Origin: Jacaranda mimosifolia | Lineage: Eukaryota; Streptophyta; Magnoliopsida; Lamiales; Bignoniaceae | DNA: 64,000 nt | Assembly: GCA_018894105.1 (NCBI GenBank) | Contig: CM032117.1 | Coordinates: 50,874,503 to 50,938,502 of the forward strand | Reading direction: 5' to 3' | Shown here: one piece after another, positions 1 through 12,132 of the stretch | Layout of the letters: each line of letters opens with the position of its first letter | How positions within the stretch are numbered: the stretch's first letter is position 1 | Notes under the pieces: model-generated | Told to the model about the DNA's origin: nothing | The model's database searches: none | Seen by the model: the letters and a program-made list of their open reading frames with translations, nothing else | Made by a program: the position numbers and the translations under genes

Positions 1-1720
1 TTTATAAGTTGCTCAAATCTATTTTAAGCTAAATCATAGTGTGCTATTCATGGTGTCCGCTTAAAACTTAAATGGCTATTAATGTCTATTGATATCGCAT
101 CTGGATATTATGTCTTGATCCTTATGAACTATGTTCTACACCAAATCCTATGTGCTAATGTAAGATATTGCTAGGCTTTTCTTGTAAAGGGATTACCTGC
201 TCCTTGTTTTGTAACTTTTGTCGAGTGTAAAATACCTTGTACTATTTTCTTTTATTAATAAATATGGTAGGAGTCCAGGCTAATCCCCTCTCCCACACCT
301 AGGCACATGTTGTGTTCCTTAAAAGAGAAAAAATCTACTTCCAAGGAAAGGTTCTCTGCATCTTTTGTTATAATTCCATGGAAAAATTAGCAGACAAATA
401 ATATTGTCAGTGTATTTTTCAGAGTCCATTCACATCACCGTATGAGTAATGACCTCCCATCATTCCTGACTTTGCTTTAGCAACAAAGAATTTTAAGATG
501 TCCTGCTGTGAGGCCAACAAAGTTGTGAGATCTGCTTGGAATTGTATTCTAAAAGTAGAGAAAACTTTTGCCTGTTTATTTATATTTTGTTTCTTTTGAC
601 GCTCTTCCCACGTTTGTCTTTGTGTGAGAGAATTATGCTCTCATTGTCTAGTTATGTGATGATAAACATGAGGGAAAATGACGTACTTTGCCAAAAGGGA
701 AAAGAAGGGAACTAGTTGTAGGTGATTTAGATTGATGCTGCGCATATACTCTGAAAAATGACTCTGGTTGCAAATACTTTATGCACACTGATACGCTTCA
801 TATACAACTTTGGAGTATTTAAAATTGAAATGCGAAAAGAAAGAAGATGGATATGGTAGCAAGAGTATCCAATATGTTTTTGGATGCGGAGGTGTATCCT
901 ATGATCTTCACCAAAAAATTGTGGATAAAAAATAAAAAAACTAGAGAATTATTTTCATTTAGCTTGCATGATTTCTTTAAATTGTCTATCTTCCACGGTA
1001 TCTTTATTTTTCATTTTCTATAAATTATAAGTTGAACCCATAAAAATAAAATGAGATCATGAGGTTGAAGTTAATTAAATGAGCTGAACATGCTATCAAA
1101 AAAAAAAAAAGTTGAAGCAAGTTAGCGTATGAACGATTGAGAAACTCCTCTTTTAGATATTGGTGGTTCTTCAATGTTTATTTTTGTTGTTGTTGATGTG
1201 TGTATATGTACATATATAAATATATCCGACCTGTATTATATCCTTGAGTTTTTGAAACTTATCATATCACGTGTTTGTATTTTCATATATGTGTCGTTCT
1301 ATCTATATCCGTGCATCATAGGTTTAGATGTTGAAATATTTTGAGATAACATGGTATGGGAAGGAGAATGAATACTCTGTTTATGATTTTCTGCATTTTT
1401 GTGGAAAGGTCCTATGATCAAATGATTCAAATAAGGAAATCCTGGTGAGGAATACTGAGGGCCCTTGCCAATTTGATCATACATAGGGATCTGTATGATC
1501 TTGTTACTGACTTATATAGCTTTTGCCAGGGAACTCTCTTTATTTACCTTATTATGTACAATAGAGCAAAACTGAAAAGTTTCTTTTTAATTGAATAAAA
1601 AAAAAAAAAAAAAAAGTTTCTTTTTACAGTTTTCCTAACAATGGCAGCCATTATCTCTCTGACTGAATGTAAGATGCTCAAAAAATTAGAATATCTTACA
1701 TTCTGAATTTTGTTGCTCAG
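1..1720. other. 5' flank or intron sequence, no gene resolved
   Basis: This AT-rich stretch has no convincing exon. It must contain the intron upstream of the first DCN1-like exon seen at 1721. The N-terminal exon of that gene was looked for and not recognised, so it lies upstream of the window or is too diverged to see. An A-rich run lies near 1599-1615. Confidence 0.5.
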
Positions 1721-3583
1721 CCCAGAAGGGATTGAGGTACTGTGCTCTGATTTAGAGGTGGATTACACTGATGTCAGGATTTTGATGCTTGCTTGGTAAG
1801 TTATTTGTTGCAGAAAGAGCTCACAAGTTCAAATGAATTAGGTATTTTGCTATGAAACTGACTCCAAAAATTTCACTTGTTTGTAAGGAAAATGAATGCG
1901 CAAAAGCAGGGCTATTTTACTCAGGTGAGACCTGTTGCTGTTAAACATTTACAAGTTCCTTTGCTTTTATTAACATTTAGAAAACTATCTTGTTCTAGTT
2001 TTATCCCTTCCCCTTTCCATCCTTTGGCCATTATGGTTATTAATTTGTGCTGCATGAAGATGCAGTGAGATGCACTTAGGATTCTAAATGTCTTTCCTGT
2101 GTAATGGGCCTGTGTTTTTGCCACCAAATCAATTGGAAGTTGGCCACACTGTTTCATCCATTTTATTTATGTTCTCGGAGTAGAATTCCAAAGTCCTGGC
2201 TTCACTAGTGATTTCATCTCACGTTTTTTATCTGCTAGTTATCTTTGATTCTGGTTCCTCATTCTACAATTTCCAGCCATTAGATTCTCTGGAAAAAGAA
2301 AACATCTACAATTACTATATGAACACATTTGTGTTATGATTGTAATGGGTTGTAATGATTATCTTGCTCTTTTCTATATGATTGATGTTTAACCTTGAGA
2401 GATATGGGAGAAATTCTAGCATTATGCATTTTGTTGACCAGACATATGTAACAAATATGTGACAGTATGAGACACCATCACATGAATCTCAATTTATTGC
2501 ATCTTTGTGCTTTAATTTTCATTTCTATGTATCAGTTAATTATGCGTATCATCTGATGAGTGATTTGGTTTATGGATGTGTAATCATGCAGCAGCCCACT
2601 ATTTTTCCATGATTTGTTTTGTTCTGATCCGATCCTAAGAAAAATTGGTTTTTGAGACGCATGTTCTTCCAGTACTATACAAGATATATTTTTCAAAATT
2701 TCATTTTCTTCCTTAACATCAGGATGAGTGGCGAAGAGGCTTGAAAGCTCTTCGAGTTGATACTGTTAATAAACTGAAGAAAACATTGCCAGAATTGGAG
2801 AAAGAGGTAGCTTCCTGTTGAAAATATTCCCTTGTTGATGTTTCAGCCTGTGTGAGTATGAGCCTGCTAATTGTTTTGAATTTTTTGATGAGAAGGTCTT
2901 AAAATCGGAGAATTTTGAGGACTTCTATAAATATGCCTTCCGATACTGCCTAACAGGTAAGCTTTAGATGCTGTAGACCTGCATTTTCTGGATATATTTG
3001 CTTGTTATTAACATTCTTTTGTTCCGAGCTTAGAGCATTTCTGTTTCTAAAGTTTGGCTGGTCTGTCCAACTTTTTTCAGAAGAAAAGCAGAAGTGTTTA
3101 GACATTGAGAGCACCTGCGTATTAGTAGACCTGGTTTTACGGTTCCAATATCAGCCCCAAGTTGATTCATTTATTAAATTTCTTATGGTAAGTGGTCACC
3201 ACTATATCTAATCATATGATTGAGTGCTCTCTGGCTTGACATAAAATTAACTCTTTTTTCTTTTCTCTTTTTTTAATTATTATCATTATTTTTTTATAAA
3301 TTTGTTTTGACATCAGATCCAGAATGACTACAAGGTAATCAACATGGATCAGTGGACGAACTTTCTTCGGTTCTGCCAAGAGGTACTTCTGGTTGCTGTT
3401 AATTTCCAATCCAGTCGCTTTGCATACAGTATATTTTGTGTCATGCACCTTCTAGTTTATCAATTGTTTCATATATCATGTTACTTTTGACAGATTAGCT
3501 TTCCAGACCTTGAGAATTATGATACCTGCGAAGCTTGGCCTTTACTTCTCGATAATTTTGTTGACTGGATGAAGCAGAAGTAA
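1721..3583 (+). CDS. DCN1-like protein (DCUN1/PONY domain), 5' exon(s) not seen
   Basis: DCN1-like proteins are co-E3 ligases that help attach NEDD8 to cullins and so activate CRL ubiquitin ligases. Seven exons splice in one open frame with GT-AG borders: about 1721-1795, 1888-1924, 2723-2806, 2893-2956 (or from 2896), 3081-3187, 3317-3382 and 3494-3583, giving about 173 residues before the stop at 3581-3583. Motifs in order are PEGIEVLCSDLEVD, GYFTQDEWRRGLKAL, FEDFYKYAFRYC, VINMDQWTNFLRFC and AWPLLLDNFVDWM. This is the order of the PONY domain, including the C-terminal helices that bind the cullin WHB domain. The first exon enters with one carried base, so an upstream exon is required; family members usually have 30-70 more N-terminal residues. 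There are no internal stops, so the visible part looks functional. The closest remembered relatives are plant DUF298 proteins of the At1g15860 type. That subgroup assignment is from memory. Confidence 0.88.
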
Positions 3584-4123
3584 ACATAAATGCTTTTTGA
3601 GTTTTGGACAAGGTAATCCAAAAACTTCTTCACATGTTTTACATTTATGCTCCCACATGGTATTTGTATGGAGGAGCATTCACTTTTAATCAGTTTGTTG
3701 AAATTGCAGGTGTTCCAGAAACCTAAAATGCTGAACAGGCATACTTCCATAGAGTATACACTCTGCAATCCATCTATATGATTTTCCTTTTTTGACACAA
3801 TTTATAAAATATGCAATTCTTTGGGAAATGTTTACTTTTTTCATCTTTGTACTTATTGGTGGCAATGGATGATATAATTGAGAAATGTATAATGGGTGTT
3901 TTAATCTGGTTTTTGTCTTACTTAATCTCGCTTTATGAATGATAAGATTGCACGGATCCTGTTTGAATGTCAAATCCTTTCTCACCATTCTCATGGAAAT
4001 TCCCTGCTTGGCAAATTTTGTTGCATGCTTTCTTTTGTTTGGGGCCTGAATTGACTAGCTATGTGATATGGGGTCGGAATTAATCCTTCGCTAATGTCAG
4101 GTACTTTCAGGTCTGGGTTGATG
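3584..4123. other. 3' flank of the DCN1-like gene
   Basis: Short AT-rich sequence that probably includes the 3' UTR. A possible splice pair (GTAATCC near 3612, GCAG near 3709) could mark a 3' UTR intron, but nothing confirms it. Confidence 0.35.
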
Positions 4124-4131
4124 TCTGGGGT

Positions 4132-5096
4132 TAGGCCTGTAAATAGGTTGAATATCACTCTACTCACATCCATATTCTAAAATACCCAAACAAAAGTATC
4201 TAATTTTTACCCTATCCTAAAATACCCAAAAGAATGAAATCCTAGCCCTACCCTACTCTAACTAACCTAAGATCCATTGGATTTAGTTTATTGGACTTAT
4301 GTTTTTAATGTATACACTAATTTTCTTAATATATATTAAAAATATTATTTGGCATATGAGAACAATTTTTTTTTCTATATTTAATTTAATCATTAAATTT
4401 AAATTAATTAATTTTAAATTTTTTGCTAATTAAAAAAAATACAGTTTAAAAGTAGTTAATTAAAACAGTTAATAAAAATAGTTTATTAAAAAATCATACA
4501 GTTTATTAAAAAAATAGTTAATTAAAAAAAATACAGTTTATTAAAAAAATAGTTAATAAAAACAGTTTAAAAGCAAATTTTTTTTCTATATTTAATTTTA
4601 TAAAAACAGTTAATTTATACAATAATAAACTTTATTCATTAGCAAAATTATTTTTATTAACTGCTTTTATAAAAATATTTATTCCACTATTAATTTTATT
4701 AATAAAAAATGTTCAACTATTGCTATTGCTATTTCAATTTTTTTTTAAAAAAAATTGCTATCTCAATTTATTAACTTATTAATTTTATTAATTTAGTTTA
4801 ATTTTTAATGAAAAAATTATTTAATTGTTACCGCTCATTCACAAATTTATAATTTTTATATATAAAAAGTTTATTATTAATATAAATTTAATTTTGATAT
4901 AAATAATTTTTAGGTTTATAAATTAAATTTAAGCATAAAGTAATGAGTAATTTATGGGTACGGGTACATGGGTAATTTATGGGTATAGACTCTACCCATA
5001 CCCATTATATTATTTTTAATGAATATGGGTACGTATGGATATGGGTATGATATTTTGAACCTGAATAGGATAATACCCTACCCATTTACAGGCTTA
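4132..5096. mobile_element. Non-autonomous hAT-like element with 8-bp TSD
   Basis: The 965-bp element has terminal inverted repeats TAGGCCTGTAAAT (left) and TAAGCCTGTAAAT (reverse complement of the right end). It is flanked by a perfect 8-bp direct repeat TCTGGGGT at 4124-4131 and 5097-5104. An 8-bp target duplication is the hallmark of hAT transposons. The interior is extremely AT-rich and has no coding capacity. Near the ends are subterminal repeats of the type ACCCATACCCAT / TATGGGTA on opposite strands. Two larger elements at 31629 and 49256 share the GCTGTAAA-type terminus. Confidence 0.82.
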
Positions 5097-5104
5097 TCTG
5101 GGGT

Positions 5105-6239
5105 TGGTAGTACCTTAAATAAAACTTGAAATCATAGTAAGGCTTTTAGGGTCGCTCAGATGGGGATTTAGTGAAAATTCTCTGAAGCTTATGTCAGGTA
5201 GGGAGGTTGTGTAGTAATGTTGAAACAGTAATACCTAGAAATATTGTGATTTAGGATATATATAGTTGTTGATGTTTTGGCTAACATTCCCTGGTTGATG
5301 TAGCAACACTTTTTTCCTACACGTGAATTTTTAATCAATGGAGAAAATTGTTTTGGGTTGGATTCGGGTCTGTTGGATCGAATCCGATGCGCCAATAAAA
5401 GTGTGCAGATCTTTTATAGATTTAATATATTTCTCTTATTTTAATACCTTTCTATCACAACGTAACTGGAATAAGATTATCTATAACTATGCCAGTCTTG
5501 CTGCTACTCTTTACTCTGTTGTTGGATCCGTTACTGTGCTTTCTATAACGAAAACTTAACAATATGAAGAGAGCATGAAATTCCATCTTCCAAATGATGT
5601 TTGTTTTTAATCAACCCTCGTGTATTTTGAGTTTGTGATCTACGCAAATGCTTATATATAACAAAGTTCAGGAGCAAAAGGTTAAAACAATAATGAAATT
5701 CAACTAGTATTCTTGCAAGCTGATTTCATGAGCAAAAGCATGTAAAATAATTTTTTTTCAATTTAATAGAGCTCATGTATTACTAAAAAATAGGCAGAGA
5801 TTAACCTAGCATGGCTTTGGCCTGGCTAAAATGAACTGCAGTAATTAATTGGTTGACGAGAATTGGTTTCTTACAAATCACAATTAACTACTGCAAAATA
5901 TTGTACAATCCAAACCACTCATTCATCTTCTAAGTTCCAATTCAGAAACAGACAAGATTTTGAAATCAATTACAGACCAACTTATAAAGCAGCTGCGGAA
6001 CTTCCGAATGAAGTCAAATAAAGATTTTTGCAGTTGGCCAAAACCACCACAGAAGAAATCCAAGCACAGAAAGCCAAAAACAATGACAGCAACATAAGAG
6101 GATAGCCGAAAACAACAACATACGAAATTCTTTTCTCCAAACATGCTGACAGAAAACAAGCATAGAAACGTCGATGCAAATTAGGGTACTACTAGGTAGT
6201 AGGTTCCTTGTGACTATAACGTTGTATAAGCTGTCAAGA
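5105..6239. other. Intergenic region, no supported gene
   Basis: No gene can be supported. Overlapping minus-strand open frames at 5923-6340 encode hydrophobic stretches but match nothing I recognise, and no splice-consistent gene could be built. The segment just before 6240 presumably contains the upstream part of the chitinase promoter. Confidence 0.4.
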
Positions 6240-6240
6240 C

Positions 6241-6262
6241 ATAATATATATATATATATAGG
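6241..6262 (+). promoter_or_regulatory. TATA-type run upstream of the chitinase gene
   Basis: An alternating TA run of about 20 bp ends about 54 bp before the chitinase start codon at 6316. The position fits a TATA element with a short 5' UTR, but simple TA repeats are common here, so this rests on spacing alone. Confidence 0.35.
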
Positions 6263-6315
6263 CATTGCCACTATTGTTCCAATCCATGGTGTGATCAATC
6301 CTGTAAGAAAATACC

Positions 6316-7886
6316 ATGGCTGTTCAGAAATTCTCTTCACTCTTTCTGGCCATCATTGTCGTCTTTTCATATGCAGTTATTTCTGTTGCAGATCCAATTT
6401 CACTATCTCCATCACAGTTTTCAGGTGCATTACCACCACAAATACCAATAGCCTTTCCGCCTGTGGCGCCAACTCTTCCTGTGCCGGTGCCAACTTCAGT
6501 GGCTCCATCACAACATGCAGCACCACCACAAACGCCAGCTCTTCCTGTGCCGGTGCCAATATCATTGCCACCATCACCATTTTCAGGATCACTGCCACCA
6601 TCCATAGCTTTTCCACCTTATCTGCCTTCCCTTCCGCTAGCGCCAATCTCAATGCCTCCATCAGAGCTGTCAGCACCACTCCCATTACCTATTACCTTGC
6701 CGCCACCTCCGCTGCCGGTTGCCTCAGAGCCAGCTCCTCCGCCACCCTCTCATCGCGGCATAAAAGGGGCATATTGGCCTTCAGCACAGGCAGAATCTCT
6801 CCCACCATCAAGCATACCCACTCCATATTTCACACACGTGTTTTACGCCTTTGTTCTTGTTGACCCCACTAGTTTTCAGCTTCTAATCACACAACACGAT
6901 GAGCAGTGGATGGAGGACTTCACCTCCACGCTCCATTCCGCCAGTCCCCCTGCCAAAGCCCTTTTATCCATTGGTGGAGCAGGGGAAGGCCCTCAAAATT
7001 TCTCCAACATGGCGAGCGATTCTGATAACAGGGCTGCATTCATCCAGTCCACCATCGACACAGCGCGAAAATATGGTTTTGATGGACTCGATCTCGACTG
7101 GGAGTCTCCCAGCAATCCACAAGACATGTCGAACCTTGCATTGTTATACAAAGAATGGCGTGCTGCTGTCAATTATGAGTCCCTTGCCTCAGGCAAGCCC
7201 CGGCTGCTCTTGTCATCTGCTGTTTATTTCGCTTCCAACTTTTTCCTGCCTGGATATGTGCCGCGGACTTATCCAGGTGACGCTATTAGGAATTATGTGG
7301 ATTTTGTGAGCCCAATGTGCTATGATTATCATGGTGGCTGGGACACTTCTGCCACAGGGGCTCTTGCCTTGCTCTATGATAACACTAGTAACGTGAGTAC
7401 CAGCTTTGGTATTTCAACCTGGATTGCAGACGGTGTTCCATCCAAGAAATTAGTGATGGGAATGCCCGTTTATGGGAGGACATGGCAGTTGAAGGACCCA
7501 AACCAGCATGGAATTGGGGCTCCTGCCGTCGGAACCGGCCCTGGTGGAGGGCTGATGATTTATTCAGCTATCCTTGAATTCAATTGGCAAAATAATGCAA
7601 CTGCTGTTTTTGATAATGCAACGGTGTCGGCATATTCGTATTCAGGAACAAATTGGCTCGGATATGATGACCCTACTTCAGTTCAATATAAGGTGAACTT
7701 TGCTAAGGCTCAGAAACTTGGGGGCTATTTCGTCTGGGCACTCGGTTTTGACAGCAACTGGGATCTTGCCAGAGCAGGTATACATTATTCAAGTAAGCAA
7801 TGCTATACTGTTTTCCAAAAATTTGGACTAATGCTATGATTTGTTTCTGCATTACAGCTTCTGAAGCATGGGACAGTGCAAATTGA
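6316..7886 (+). CDS. Secreted GH18 class V chitinase with proline-rich N-terminal region
   Basis: Predicted to cleave beta-1,4 linkages in chitin by the substrate-assisted GH18 mechanism, outside the cell or in the vacuole. Exon 1 is 6316-7777, an 80-bp GT-AG intron covers 7778-7857, and exon 2 is 7858-7886, giving 496 residues. Without splicing the frame reads into the intron and ends at 7839 with a tail unlike the family; splicing gives the usual [13 protein letters not shown] end. Residues 1 to about 25 are a signal peptide. Residues about 27-147 are a Pro/Ser/Ala/Val-rich region with repeats such as LPVPVP and SLPPSPFSG. The catalytic domain starts near residue 148 (IKGAYWP). It has LLSIGGAG (216-223), the full active-site motif DGLDLDWE (256-263, acid E263), MCYDYHG (334-340) and WALGFD near the end. 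Plant class V enzymes are usually about 370 residues, so the proline-rich region accounts for the excess. All key residues are present, and activity is likely. Confidence 0.93.
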
Positions 7887-8218
7887 TGATTCAATATTCG
7901 CTGTTGAAACTCTTGAATCTCTATTTTTAAATACTACTCTCTATTCTTTGTTCTTCTTCATATTGTGATTCAGAGAGAAACTGCTTTATAATGTTGCTGT
8001 TTCTCTTTGGTTCTTCTCTCTCTGTTTTTATTTTTTTCATTCATCAGCGACTTAAATAAGGCTGCTTTTATTTGTAGTTAAGAAGCATTCCATATAAGTA
8101 CTCCTCCTCCACACATGGTGGTTTAGACCCTCTTTTTGATAATTTTTTCCTTTTAAATATCTGGCTTATTAGTCATTAAACCAATTATTCCCTCTGCCTT
8201 TCAGCATCCTTAGCATTT

Positions 8219-8400
8219 TCAGGATTGCATAGTGAAAAGCTTTGTGTTAATGGAAGATGGAGTAAAATTCTTAGCCCATGAAGGATAATAAGCACCTTTA
8301 ATTGCCTGAGATGAGTGATAGGCCGCAGCTGAACAGGCAATGAGACTAGGAATACTACACAGAATCAAAGTATGAAAGTTTTCCGGCCTGCTGCAACCAT
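8219..8400 (-). pseudogene. GH18 chitinase fragment (antisense)
   Basis: On the minus strand a short open stretch reads LIACSAAAYHSSQ followed by AIKGAYYPSWAKNFTPSS and NTKLFT. It aligns by eye to the signal-peptide/catalytic junction of the chitinase just upstream (IKGAYWPS, then [14 protein letters not shown]). Only the first few tens of catalytic-domain residues are present, and the DGxDxDxE motif and everything after it are absent. An ATG near the start is in a different frame. I read it as a remnant of a second, inverted GH18 gene that lacked the proline-rich insert, which would make this a former chitinase cluster. Its sequence differs clearly from the neighbour, so the duplication is not recent. 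Confidence 0.68.
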
Positions 8401-11400
8401 TGCTTGACAATATGAAATTCCAAATTCTAGCAATAAAGATGTATATAGACAAAAGTTGGTGATGACCCTGATTTTGTTTAATGGTATGCTCTTATCATTA
8501 CTTTGTGCCATACTAGAATATGCTGTTTCAAATAATTGTGATTATCCAAGAGTACAAGAGTTCAAATAAATTCTAGGAAGCATAATGACATAAACTGCAT
8601 TTTCTACACCACTTATAAATGTATGAATAAGTAATGGTTTTCTTCCATTTTATGTGAGAACAAAAGTTTCCTATCTAATAAAATTATCACATTCAAATAA
8701 ATGATTTAATGGTAATTATAATTAAATTAAATTTATCTTTAGTTAGACTCATTGGAGTCTAGTAATTATATCAAAATTAATTAAATCAAGTCTTTCAACT
8801 TAACAATTGTATATTTACTATGTTTGTTAAATTTATTCCAATAAAATATATTTTTAATTAGACTTATAGAAAATAATAATTTTATTAAAATTATGGTGAA
8901 CTATAGCTACATCATCTGAAGTTTGATGTAATTATCAAAAGATCTCATTATTTTATAAATTACAAATTACCCCCTAATTAATATTTTGCATCATCCAACA
9001 AAAAAGTCCCATCAGGCATTAAGGTTTCTTGGACACGCGGTTAAAAAAGTATGTGAACTTTTAAAATTGCCCTTGAGGGCAGTTTGTAATGTTTAAGTTT
9101 TTTTAAGGTGGTATTTGTAATACATTTAAATTTTAAGAAGTTAATTGTGATAAATTGTAATAATGAAAAATAAAAGTTTATTGTGTAGCCTTTTTATAGT
9201 AAATATGGTACTTTTTACTTTATTCTCGATAGGTTAAATTTTCCAAATCTTGAGAAAAAATCATTACATTTGCTTTTCATTACATGCAATATATGTTATA
9301 TAATAGGTATTTCATAAACATGTTTGATAGGGTTCATCAACTTTCTGCTTGCTGTTTCAGCCATGAGGATAGTGTCTTTGCAACTAGTGCCTGATTTTTT
9401 CATTTGTATTGCATATTGGTTACTAATATCATGGGTTATTTATAATTTGTAAAAAAACAAGGGTCTTTTGGTAATTACGCTTAAGGGGATGTAGTTATAA
9501 TTTATTCTTTTTTAGTTTTTTCAGTTTTGCTATAAAGGAATTTCGATCCCTTCATATTTTTTATTTGTATTACATATGAAATTCCCATATTAGGGCTTTA
9601 TTTGTAATTTACAAACAATAAGGAACTTTTGGTAGTTATGCCAAATCTTTGCGAGTGTGACTTGTAATTCATCCTTACAATCAATTAAGTCAAATTTCTT
9701 TTAGCAAATGTAATTACATGCATTGAAATTTATCCTTCTACCTACGTTTTTAATTGGACTCATAGAAAATAGTAATTAAGTTAAAATAAAGTAATTAAAT
9801 TATATCCCCACCTAATAAGACTATGACTATAACATTTAATACATATGGTTTAGTGACAAATTATGACCAAATTAAATTATTTTAGTTAGATTCATAGAAA
9901 ATATTAACTACCTCAAAATTAATTAAGAAAAACTCAATTAGCAAGGAAATAAATGATACTTCATAAGATACGTTCATATAGTATTCCTTTTGGGTTTTCC
10001 TCAAAAATAAAAAGCAAAAGACATTTATTATATATCAAAATATGTGTCCAATTCTAATAGTAAATTTAAAATGATAATGAAGAAGGAAATATTAAGCCTT
10101 ATATCACATGATTAACAAAAATTGAAAAATGAGGAAGAAGAATGGCATTTCATAAGTACATTTGCACAAATATGGGATCCTCCTTAAAAAAAAAAGAGAG
10201 AAATTTTTTTGCTATATATATTTAATATGGAAATAAAAAAGAATAAATTAAGTTTTACTTAGATTTTTTCTTCTTTTAATTTATTTATGTATTTATATAT
10301 ATACACTTATGAAACATATCTCAGTCCATTCGTATATAATATGATGTGGACAGTTTATTTTCTCAAAAACTAATAGTAAGACATGCTTTCATATTATGTC
10401 AGAAATCTGAGAAAATTATGTAAACTTATTTGTTTAAGTTAAGAGACAAAAGGTGGGTCAAAAGAAAAAGAATATATAGTTGATAGCACTATTAGAAGTT
10501 GTGTAAAAGAACAAAATAATTTTATTTTTTTAAATAGTCTTTTTAAATAAATTATTTTTCAGTAAGATAATAATGTGAAATAACTAATTTTCAATATTTA
10601 TTTAAAAAGGTAATAAGATAAAAATATATAGAAGATTTATTTTTGTCAAATAACCTTATGTATATGATCAAACTAAATTTCTTATGTGGGGGCGTGGTAG
10701 TGGATAAGGAAAATCTTGTCAAGACCAAGTTTGCATGACCCAATTAATCATATGATAAATATGCTTAGAGTGTTCTGTGACATAATAAATATAATTTACT
10801 CACTATATAATTGACTTGAACTCTATAATATTTAATTCGAATTTAAAATTTTCCACAAAAGGATGTTTGTTGGATTGGTAGCTATGTAATTCAAAATATT
10901 AAAAGTGTAAATATATATTGATTTAATAATAATATGAATATGACACATTGAAATGCTCTTATTCAATATAAAAAACAAAATATAAACAAATATATTATAC
11001 TGGACAAAACATCACATTAATCCGTATTTTTCTATCTATACCGTACAAAGCATATGCTCACTAGATATGAAGTATATATCCACTAAATACATAGTGTCTG
11101 TCCATCAATCAAAAGTCCTTAGTATATTGGTAAATGTTAAATAATTAATAAAATACAACATTTTATTTCAATCAATAGATTACAATTAAAAAATTCATGT
11201 AGATATTATATTAATAGCCAACTTAATTCATAGTCCGACTCTTGAAAATTCATAAATCAACATCGTAAAATTTGAAGAGACATTTTTTCCACATTATTTC
11301 AACCAGAAAAGGTTATAAAATAATTTAATATTCTTATTTTATGTGATGACATTTCAAGGTCTAAAACTGACTAGAGTTTAATTTCCTCATTTTTTTTTTC

Positions 11401-12123
11401 TTAACTAAGAAGAAAATAATTTAGTTGGAAAGTGGAAATAGATTCATTGCAGATAAACCACACACATGAAAAAGTTATTTTTTTTAATTTTAAATTAAAA
11501 ATATGCGGTCCATTAAAATCTAATATTAAGTAAGTAATATAAATTTTCTTTCTTTACCTAAATTTAGAGCAAAATAATTTATAAATCATTCTAAATCATT
11601 TGACGTTATGTCTTTAGTTTTATTTCATAAAATAACAATTTAAATTTATTATTCAGAAAAATCAAACATATTAAGCTCACATGCTTATAAATTTTCAATA
11701 AATAAAAAAAAAGAAAAAATAAATTAGATTGGAATAACAACTGACACAAATTCAATTTATTGGAGGATGATAAAAATTAAAAGAAGTTAAAAATGAAAGT
11801 TTCTTCGAGTAGTGCCCAAAATGAAATGGTTCAATAGTTATAGCCACTATAAGTCATTAGATTGTAAAAGATACATGTAAATTACATCTTTTAAATATTA
11901 AGTTCTTCAAGATATATTTTATTTTAGTAAATTTTCAATTCAAACATTTTCATTGTTATGTTTTTCAACAAGGGTTTCTTAAAATGGTAATGTATCAATA
12001 AACTTTTGCCTTGGATTCAACTTCTGGTATAGTTAATTTAGTATTAGATATTTTGATATATATTTAAAACACCATCATATATGATTATTTAAATAAATCT
12101 CACCTATAAAGAGGACTCTAAGG
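8401..12123. other. AT-rich intergenic region with a dispersed short repeat
   Basis: No gene is visible in 3.7 kb. A motif close to GACTCATAGAAAATAGTAATT recurs, with changes, near 8740, 8862, 9756 and 9892 on the same strand. It brackets 8.95-9.68 kb, where phrases about AATTACAAATTACC-type ends suggest a decayed MITE. The rest is poly-A/T-rich and uninformative. Confidence 0.4.
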
Positions 12124-12132
12124 GCCAAAACC

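Noticed and set aside
215..360. Resemblance between 215-360 and 57215-57310 (GTCGAGTGTA ... AAAGAGAAAAAA ... GAAAGGTT)
   Set aside because: Shared words are short and separated by unaligned sequence. Without an alignment I cannot tell a relic repeat from chance.
5923..6340. Overlapping minus-strand open frames with hydrophobic stretches upstream of the chitinase
   Set aside because: Three overlapping frames compete, none resembles a known family, and no splice-consistent gene could be built. Hydrophobic T-rich translation is common by chance in AT-rich DNA.
6174..7309. Long plus- and minus-strand open frames overlapping the chitinase
   Set aside because: They are shadows of the proline-rich and catalytic coding sequence in other frames. 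Only the 6316 frame carries GH18 motifs.
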